Source of the DNA: Thermus composti
Lineage (GTDB): Bacteria > Deinococcota > Deinococci > Deinococcales > Thermaceae
NCBI RefSeq assembly: GCF_014647535.1
Contig: NZ_BMPJ01000007.1
Coordinates: 25,232 to 89,231, forward strand
DNA length: 64,000 nucleotides
Direction of reading: 5' to 3'
The notes under the pieces are model-generated. The model saw only the letters and a program-made list of their open reading frames with translations, was not told the DNA's origin and searched no databases. The first letter of the stretch is position 1; each line of letters begins with the position of its first letter. This document shows positions 58,781-64,000 of this stretch, one piece after another. The translations under genes were made by a program, and so were the position numbers.

Positions 58781-59407
58781 ATGAGGATCACCCTGGTGGA
58801 CCACCCCCTGGTCCAGCACAAGCTGGCCCACCTCCGGGACAAGCGCACCGGCCCCAAGGACTTCCGCGGGCTCGCCGAGGAGATCGCCATGCTCATGGCC
58901 TACGAGGCCATGCGGGACCTGGATCTGGAGGAGACCACGGTGGAAACCCCCATCGCCCCCGCCCGGGTCAAGGTGCTCTCCGGAAAGAAGCTTGCCCTCG
59001 TGGCCATCCTGCGGGCGGGGCTCGTGATGGTGGAGGGGATCCTGAAGCTCATCCCCCACGCCCGGGTGGGGCATATCGGCCTCTACCGGGACCCCGAGTC
59101 CTTAAACCCCGTGCAGTATTACCTGAAGCTTCCCCCGGACATCGCCGAGCGGCGGGTCTTCCTCCTGGACCCCATGCTGGCCACGGGGGGAAGCGCAAGC
59201 CTCGCCCTTTCCCTCCTCAAGGAAAGGGGGGCCACGGGGGTCAAGCTCATGGCCATCCTGGCCGCCCCCGAGGGGCTTGAGCGCATCGCCAAGGACCACC
59301 CCGAGACCGAGGTGGTGGTAGCGGCCATAGACGAGCGCCTCAACGAGCACGGCTACATCGTCCCCGGCCTGGGCGACGCCGGGGACCGGATCTATGGCAC
59401 CAAGTGA
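58781..59407 (+). CDS. upp: Uracil phosphoribosyltransferase
   Basis: Salvages uracil with PRPP to UMP. 208 residues with [13 protein letters not shown], the PRPP loop [15 protein letters not shown] and [31 protein letters not shown] 58781 is chosen because TAGGCT ends 7 bases before it; an in-frame TTG lies two codons upstream. It overlaps wecA by 14 bp. Confidence 0.96.
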   Translation: MRITLVDHPLVQHKLAHLRDKRTGPKDFRGLAEEIAMLMAYEAMRDLDLEETTVETPIAPARVKVLSGKKLALVAILRAGLVMVEGILKLIPHARVGHIGLYRDPESLNPVQYYLKLPPDIAERRVFLLDPMLATGGSASLALSLLKERGATGVKLMAILAAPEGLERIAKDHPETEVVVAAIDERLNEHGYIVPGLGDAGDRIYGTK

Positions 59408-60494
59408 CCTGCTGGAGTTCCTCCACCGCCTGGGCGTGGCCAACCCTTACGGTCGGGGCTGGCTTACCGTCCTTCTCGTCTTCTTCCTGGCCCTCCTCTT
59501 CACCTGGCGCTTCCTGCCCCACGTGCGCCGCTTCGCCCTGAAGGTGGGCTGGGCCGACCTGCCCAACGAGCGCAGGCTCAACCGGGAACCCTTGCCCAAC
59601 GCCGGGGGGCTTGCCGTCTACGCCGGGGTGGTGCTCGCCCTGGTGGCGGCGGCCTTCTTAAGGCCCATCCTGGTGGAAAGCGTCCTCATCCAGGTTCTCG
59701 CCATCCTCTTGGGCGGGGCCTGGCTCGTGCTGGTGGGCTTCATTGACGACCAGTTCGGGCTTCCCCCCCTCTTCCGCCTCTTCGTCCAGACCCTCGCCGC
59801 CCTCCTCCTCGTGGCGGTGGGGGTGCGGTTTGAGGCGGCCTTCGGCACCCCCTTGGACCCCGCCTTGGGGCTTTTCCTCACCTGGCTTTGGGTGGTGGGC
59901 ATCACCAACGCCCTAAACCTCATGGACGGCCTGGACGGCCTCGCCGCCGGCGTCGCCTACATCAGCGCCATAAGCCTCCTCTTCGTCTCCGCCCAGTTCC
60001 CCTTTTGGGCGGCGGGCACCCTGGTCCTGGCGGCCCTGGCGGGGGCCGCCTTGGGGTTCTTGCGCCACAACCTCCACCCAAGCCGCATCATCCTGGGGGA
60101 CGCCGGGGCCTACTTCCTGGGCTACACCCTGGCCGCCACCGCCCTCCTCGGCAACCTCAAGCTCACCACCTTCCTCGGCCTCCTCCCCCCGGCGCTTTTC
60201 CTCCTCCTGCCCATCCTGGACACCACCCAGGTGGTGGTGCGGAGGCTCCTCAGGGGCCAAAACCCCCTTTCCACCCCGGGCAAGGACCACATCCACCACC
60301 GCCTCCTGGCTCGGGGGCTTTCCCAGAGGCGGGTAGCCTTCCTCCTTTGGGGGGTCGCCCTCCTCTTTAACCTCCTGGCCATGGTCTACTTGAGGATGCC
60401 CTGGGAGGCCATCCTGGCAAGCCTTCTCGCCACCCTCCTAGGGCTTGGCTGGGTCACCTACCGGCGGCTTAGAGCGCTATGGAGGGGGGAATGA
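59394..60494 (+). CDS. wecA: Polyprenyl-phosphate GlcNAc-1-phosphate transferase (WecA/TagO)
   Basis: A 366-residue membrane enzyme with about eleven hydrophobic segments that transfers HexNAc-1-phosphate from UDP-sugar to undecaprenyl phosphate, starting envelope polysaccharide synthesis. Signatures: [33 protein letters not shown] and [14 protein letters not shown]. It overlaps upp upstream and wecB downstream (ATGA), linking salvage of UMP with two UDP-GlcNAc-using steps. Confidence 0.92.
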   Translation: MAPSDLLEFLHRLGVANPYGRGWLTVLLVFFLALLFTWRFLPHVRRFALKVGWADLPNERRLNREPLPNAGGLAVYAGVVLALVAAAFLRPILVESVLIQVLAILLGGAWLVLVGFIDDQFGLPPLFRLFVQTLAALLLVAVGVRFEAAFGTPLDPALGLFLTWLWVVGITNALNLMDGLDGLAAGVAYISAISLLFVSAQFPFWAAGTLVLAALAGAALGFLRHNLHPSRIILGDAGAYFLGYTLAATALLGNLKLTTFLGLLPPALFLLLPILDTTQVVVRRLLRGQNPLSTPGKDHIHHRLLARGLSQRRVAFLLWGVALLFNLLAMVYLRMPWEAILASLLATLLGLGWVTYRRLRALWRGE

Positions 60495-61609
60495 AGCGGG
60501 TCGTCCTCGCCTTCGGCACCAGGCCCGAGGCCACCAAGATGGCCCCCGTGTACCTGGCCCTCAAGGAGGTCCCGGGGATCAACCCCTTGGTCCTCCTCAC
60601 GGGCCAGCACCGGGAGCAGCTGCGCCAGGCCCTTAGCCTCTTCGGGATCCAGGAGGACCGAAACCTGGACGTGATGCAGGAGCGCCAAACCCTTCCCGAC
60701 CTGGCGGCACGGATCCTCCCCCAGGCCGCCCGGGCCCTGAAGGAGATGGGGGCGGACTACGTCCTGGTCCACGGGGACACCCTCACCACCTTCGCCGTGG
60801 CCTGGGCGGCTTTTCTGGAGGGGATCCCCGTGGGCCACGTGGAGGCGGGCCTGAGGAGCGGCAACCTCAAAGAGCCCTTCCCCGAGGAGGCCAACCGCCG
60901 CCTCACCGACGTCCTCACCGACCTGGACTTCGCCCCCACCCCCCTCGCCAAGGAAAACCTCCTCAAGGAGGGGAAGCGGGAAGAGGGGATTTTGGTCACG
61001 GGGCAGACCGGGGTGGACGCCGTCCTCCTGGCGGCGAAGCTGGGGAAGCTTCCCGAAGGGCTTCCCCCGGGGCCCTACGTCACCGTGACCATGCACCGGC
61101 GGGAGAACTGGCCTATTCTGGCCGAGCTGGCCCGGGCCCTAAAGCGGGTGGCGGAGGCCTTCCCAAGCCTCACCTTCGTCTACCCCGTGCACCTGAACCC
61201 GGTGGTGCGGGAGGCGGTCTTCCCCGTGCTCAAGGGGGTGGAGAACTTCGTCCTCTTAGACCCCCTGGAGTACGGCCCCATGGCGGCCCTCATCCGGGAA
61301 AGTCTCCTCCTCGTCACCGACTCCGGGGGACTTCAGGAGGAAGGGGCGGCCTTGGGGGTGCCGGTGGTGGTCTTAAGGAACGTGACGGAAAGGCCTGAGG
61401 GGCTAAAGGCCGGGATCCTGAAGCTTGCGGGCACCGACCCCGAGGGGGTCTACCGCACGGTGAAGGCCCTTTTGGAAAGCCCGGAGGCGCTTGCCCGCAT
61501 GCGCAAGGCCAAGAACCCCTACGGGGACGGGAAGGCGGGCCAAAGAGTGGCCAAAGGGGTGGCCTGGCGGCTTGGCCTTGGACCTAGGCCTGAGGACTGG
61601 CGTCCTTAG
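60491..61609 (+). CDS. wecB: UDP-N-acetylglucosamine 2-epimerase (non-hydrolysing)
   Basis: Converts UDP-GlcNAc to UDP-ManNAc. 372 residues with [33 protein letters not shown], and [24 protein letters not shown] 60491 is preferred since it overlaps the wecA stop and follows GGAGGGGG; an in-frame ATG lies four codons upstream. The pair points to a ManNAc-containing secondary wall polymer, known to hold S-layers in Thermus. Its end overlaps the convergent exporter gene by 26 bp. Confidence 0.94.
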   Translation: MKRVVLAFGTRPEATKMAPVYLALKEVPGINPLVLLTGQHREQLRQALSLFGIQEDRNLDVMQERQTLPDLAARILPQAARALKEMGADYVLVHGDTLTTFAVAWAAFLEGIPVGHVEAGLRSGNLKEPFPEEANRRLTDVLTDLDFAPTPLAKENLLKEGKREEGILVTGQTGVDAVLLAAKLGKLPEGLPPGPYVTVTMHRRENWPILAELARALKRVAEAFPSLTFVYPVHLNPVVREAVFPVLKGVENFVLLDPLEYGPMAALIRESLLLVTDSGGLQEEGAALGVPVVVLRNVTERPEGLKAGILKLAGTDPEGVYRTVKALLESPEALARMRKAKNPYGDGKAGQRVAKGVAWRLGLGPRPEDWRP

Positions 61610-62780
61610 GCCAGGGGCGGAGCTGGTAAAGCCCCACGACAAGGACGGCGCTTCCCAGGAGCAAGGTGGCGAGCCGCCCGCCCAGGAGTTCAAAGAGGAG
61701 GCCGGTGAGGTAGGCGCCCAGGGGCCCCGTGCCCAGGATCACCAGGCTGTAAACCGCCATCACCCGCCCCCTTAGGCGGTCGGGGACGGAAAGCTGCACC
61801 AGGGTGTTGGCGTTGATGAGGACGGAGATCATGCCAAACCCCCCGAGGGCGAGGAAGAAAGAGACCCAAGGGAGCTGGGCCAAGAAAAGGCCCAGGTGGG
61901 CTAGGGCCAAGGCGTAGACCCCAAGGAGCAGGCGCGCGGGCCGAGGCCTGCCCGTAAAGGCCATGATCAAGGCGGCCAGAATCGCCCCCACCCCCACGCT
62001 GGAGAGCAGAAACCCGTAGCCCGTGGCGGAGAGCCCCAAGACCAGCCGGGCGTAGGCGGGCACCAGGGTTTGGAAGTTCATGCCCAGGAGGCTAGCGAAG
62101 AGAACGAGCCCCACCACCCGCCGCACCAAGGGATGCCCCAGGACGAAGCGCACCCCTTCCAAAGCCTCCTGGAGGAACCGACCGTCTCCTTCCTCTTCCC
62201 GAAGGCCCGGGGGGATTTGGCGGAGGACGAGGAGGAGGGGGAGGAAGGAGAGGGCGTTGGCCAAGTAGGCCACCCCCACCCCGTAAAGGGCGATGAGAAA
62301 CCCCGCCAGGGCGGGGCCTAAGAGGCGGCTTGTGTTGAAGCCAAAGGAGTTAAGGGCGATGGCCCCCGGGTAGCGCTCCCGCCCCGCCAGCTCCACGGTG
62401 AAGCTCTGGCGAACGGGCTGGTCCATGGCGTTTAGAGCCCCGTAGAGGAAGGCGAAGACCAGAAGGTGGCCATAACGCACCCATCCGGTGAAGACGAGAA
62501 GGGCCATCAAGAGGGCCAGGACCATCATCCCCCCCTGGGTGAGGAGGAGGAGGTTGCGCTTGGGGTAGCGGTCGGCCAAGACCCCGGCGGGCAGGGAGAG
62601 GAAGAGGGAGGGGAGGAACTGGAGGGCCACCACCAGCCCGAGCCGCTCGGCGCTTCCCGTGAGGAGCAGGACGAGCCAGCCCTGGGCCGCGGCCTGCATC
62701 CAGGTGCCCAGCTGGGAGGCGAAGAGGGAAAGCCAGTAGCTCCGGTACAGGGGGTCCTTGAGGAGGGCGAGCGCCAGCAC
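61584..62780 (-). CDS. MFS exporter, EntS-like
   Basis: A 398-residue major facilitator with twelve hydrophobic segments; [45 protein letters not shown] (motif A-like) and [12 protein letters not shown] fit the EntS/MFS-3 drug-exporter group. GTG start with TAGCAT exactly 6 bases upstream. A TetR-type palindrome lies in the promoter spacer, so expression is probably induced by the exported compound. The regulator is not in the window. Confidence 0.87.
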   Translation of the reverse strand: MLALALLKDPLYRSYWLSLFASQLGTWMQAAAQGWLVLLLTGSAERLGLVVALQFLPSLFLSLPAGVLADRYPKRNLLLLTQGGMMVLALLMALLVFTGWVRYGHLLVFAFLYGALNAMDQPVRQSFTVELAGRERYPGAIALNSFGFNTSRLLGPALAGFLIALYGVGVAYLANALSFLPLLLVLRQIPPGLREEEGDGRFLQEALEGVRFVLGHPLVRRVVGLVLFASLLGMNFQTLVPAYARLVLGLSATGYGFLLSSVGVGAILAALIMAFTGRPRPARLLLGVYALALAHLGLFLAQLPWVSFFLALGGFGMISVLINANTLVQLSVPDRLRGRVMAVYSLVILGTGPLGAYLTGLLFELLGGRLATLLLGSAVLVVGLYQLRPWPKDASPQA

Positions 62781-62786
62781 CCTTCC

Positions 62787-62810
62787 ATGCTAACCCTGAC
62801 TGACCGGTCA
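62787..62810 (-). promoter_or_regulatory. MFS promoter with TetR-like operator
   Basis: On the minus strand TAGCAT (62792 to 62787) is 6 bases before the GTG. The perfect palindrome TGACCGGTCA (62801-62810), extended by TGAC before it on the plus strand, lies between the -10 and -35 positions, where a bound repressor would block polymerase. Confidence 0.6.
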
Positions 62811-62847
62811 TTACACCCCGCCGGGCCCCGGGCGCCTATACTGGGTG

Positions 62848-64000
62848 GTGTTCCAGCACGGAATCTACCTCCTACGCCTGGCGGGGATCCCCCTTTACCT
62901 GGACCTCTCCTTCCTCCTCATCCTCCCCTTTTGGGCCTGGTTCATCGGGCAGAACCTGCCCCAGTACCTTGGGCTTTTCGGGCTCCCCCAGGACCCCAGG
63001 CTCTTGGAAGGGCCCTGGCCCTGGGTGCTCGGGCTTCTTGCGGCCTTAGGGCTCTTCCTCTCGGTCCTCCTCCACGAGCTAGGGCACGCCCTCACCGCCC
63101 GGCGCTACGGCGTGAAGACCCGGCGCATCACTCTCTGGCTTTTGGGCGGGGTGGCCCAGTTGGAGAGGATCCCCCGGGAGCCCGCCAAGGAACTGGCCAT
63201 CGCCTTGGCGGGGCCTGCGGTGAGCTTCGCCCTGGCCCTGGGGTTCCACCTGCTGAAGACCCCACAGGGGGCCTGGGGGTTTCTAAGCCACTACCTCTTC
63301 CTGGTCAACCTGAGCCTGGGGCTTTTCAACCTCCTCCCCGCCCTGCCCCTGGACGGCGGGAGGGTCTACCGGGCCCTTCTCGCCCTGAGGAAGCCTTACC
63401 TCCAGGCCACCCGGCAGGCAGTGGCCCTGAGCGGGGCCTTGGCCTGGGCCCTGGGGCTTTTCGGGCTTTTGGTCCTCAACCCCTTTCTGATCCTTATCGC
63501 CTTCTTCGTTTACATGGCCTCCCGCGCGGAGGCGGAGGCCACCCTGCTCTTTCAGGCCCTGGAAGGGCTTAAGGTGCGGGACCTCATGACCCGAGACCCC
63601 ATCACCCTCCCCCCCGATACCCCCGTGGCGGAGGCCCTGCGCCTGGCCCTTCTCTACAAGGTCTCCGGCTTCCCCGTGGTGGAGGAAGGGAAGGTTTTAG
63701 GGGTGGTGGGCCTCGAGGGCCTGGAGGGGGCAAGCCCCCTGGACCCCGTGGCCCGCCATCTCCAGCTCCCCCTCCTCCTCTCCCCCGAGGAGGAGGCCCT
63801 TACCGCCTGGGAGCGGATGGCGGAACGGGGGTACACCCGGGCCCTGGTGGTGGAGGGGGACCGGCTTATCGGCGTCCTCAGCAAGACAGACCTCCTCCGC
63901 GCCTTCCAGGTGCGGCTTCTAGGGCTTTCCCCAGGACTTTACCCACATCTCCGTTTCGTGGTAAATCTCCCCTTGCGGGCGCAGCCCGTATCTGGTACCG
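62848..64000 (+). CDS. M50-family site-2 protease with CBS pair (3' end missing)
   Basis: Open from GTG 62848 to the window edge (384 codons, no stop). The membrane protease part has the zinc motif HELGH (in VLLHELGHALTARRYG, near residue 75), GGVAQLERIPREPAKELAIALAGP, and NLLPALPLDGGRVYRALL with the third ligand Asp. A CBS pair begins near 240 (LKVRDLMTRDPITLPPDTPVAEAL) and its second motif has LIGVLSKTDLLRAF. TATACT is 5 bases before the GTG. The last 30 residues do not look like family sequence and may be the natural tail or follow a frameshift; the end cannot be judged here. Confidence 0.85.
   Translation, partial: MFQHGIYLLRLAGIPLYLDLSFLLILPFWAWFIGQNLPQYLGLFGLPQDPRLLEGPWPWVLGLLAALGLFLSVLLHELGHALTARRYGVKTRRITLWLLGGVAQLERIPREPAKELAIALAGPAVSFALALGFHLLKTPQGAWGFLSHYLFLVNLSLGLFNLLPALPLDGGRVYRALLALRKPYLQATRQAVALSGALAWALGLFGLLVLNPFLILIAFFVYMASRAEAEATLLFQALEGLKVRDLMTRDPITLPPDTPVAEALRLALLYKVSGFPVVEEGKVLGVVGLEGLEGASPLDPVARHLQLPLLLSPEEEALTAWERMAERGYTRALVVEGDRLIGVLSKTDLLRAFQVRLLGLSPGLYPHLRFVVNLPLRAQPVSGT

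Overview
The window is chromosomal DNA of a Thermus species. The evidence is very high GC with G/C-ending codons, frequent GTG starts, ATGA/GTGA gene overlaps, and housekeeping proteins that read as Thermus orthologues: SigA with the invariant Thermus core and a divergent acidic N-terminus, malate dehydrogenase, aspartate kinase with an internal beta-subunit start, RsmC, and ribosomal protein L25 (TL5). The SigA N-terminus matches neither T. thermophilus nor T. aquaticus as I remember them, so I infer another species. No gene-free stretch exceeds 300 bases. I saw no rRNA, insertion sequence, prophage or CRISPR array.

Layout. 1-8842 (+): a carboxylate-uptake and signalling cluster (DUF4212/SSS symporter pair, cNMP-CBS-nucleotidyltransferase protein, symporter-type histidine kinase, stand-alone receiver, and a membrane HAMP/PAS protein fused to a DnaQ-like exonuclease). 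8832-13177 (-): FAH hydrolase, metallo-hydrolase, purN, purD, and a PlsY-like protein. 13188-16899 (+): LacI-type regulator, PIN-like protein, mqnE, mqnA (futalosine route to menaquinone). 16903-20521 (+): yceI, a double VOC protein, then a DAHP synthase/prephenate dehydrogenase operon behind what looks like a complete aromatic-amino-acid attenuator with a leader peptide. 20513-28177: diguanylate cyclase, glcD, lipoprotein, EVE protein, pilC, tsaC-like, scpB, PIG-L deacetylase, GNAT, YbjQ. 28195-39903: MrfA-like helicase, unknown protein, cyclase-like AAA/TPR protein, dnaG, mdh, ask (opposite strand), rsmC, sigA.

39959-43304: EamA transporter, 2H phosphoesterase, DinB protein, unknown protein, quinone reductase. 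43301-49086 (-): HMG-CoA lyase, acyl-CoA carboxylase, rnhA, VOC, GYD, Uma2, guaA. 49099-50582 (-): a KaiC-like ATPase followed by its HTH neighbour. 50621-54614 (+): luxS, a futalosine/SAH nucleosidase, prs, rplY, pth, cysteine-cluster protein. 54637-56621 (-): CopZ-like Fe-S/Zn protein, a fused tilS-tadA, and a tRNA-Ser(CGA) whose 5' end lies inside the tilS-tadA coding region. 56639-64000: CDGSH protein, radical SAM protein, phosphotransferase, upp-wecA-wecB, MFS exporter with a TetR-like operator, and an M50 protease with CBS domains that runs off the end.

Gene expression signals fall into two clear classes. Many units start leaderless, with a TANNNT -10 box about 6 bases before an ATG/GTG; three divergent pairs share one such box in 17-18 bp. 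Others (yceI, mdh, ask, rplY) have a small hairpin between the -10 box and a Shine-Dalgarno sequence. Across the whole window the palindrome CCTCGAGG is strikingly common, while TCGA is rare outside it.
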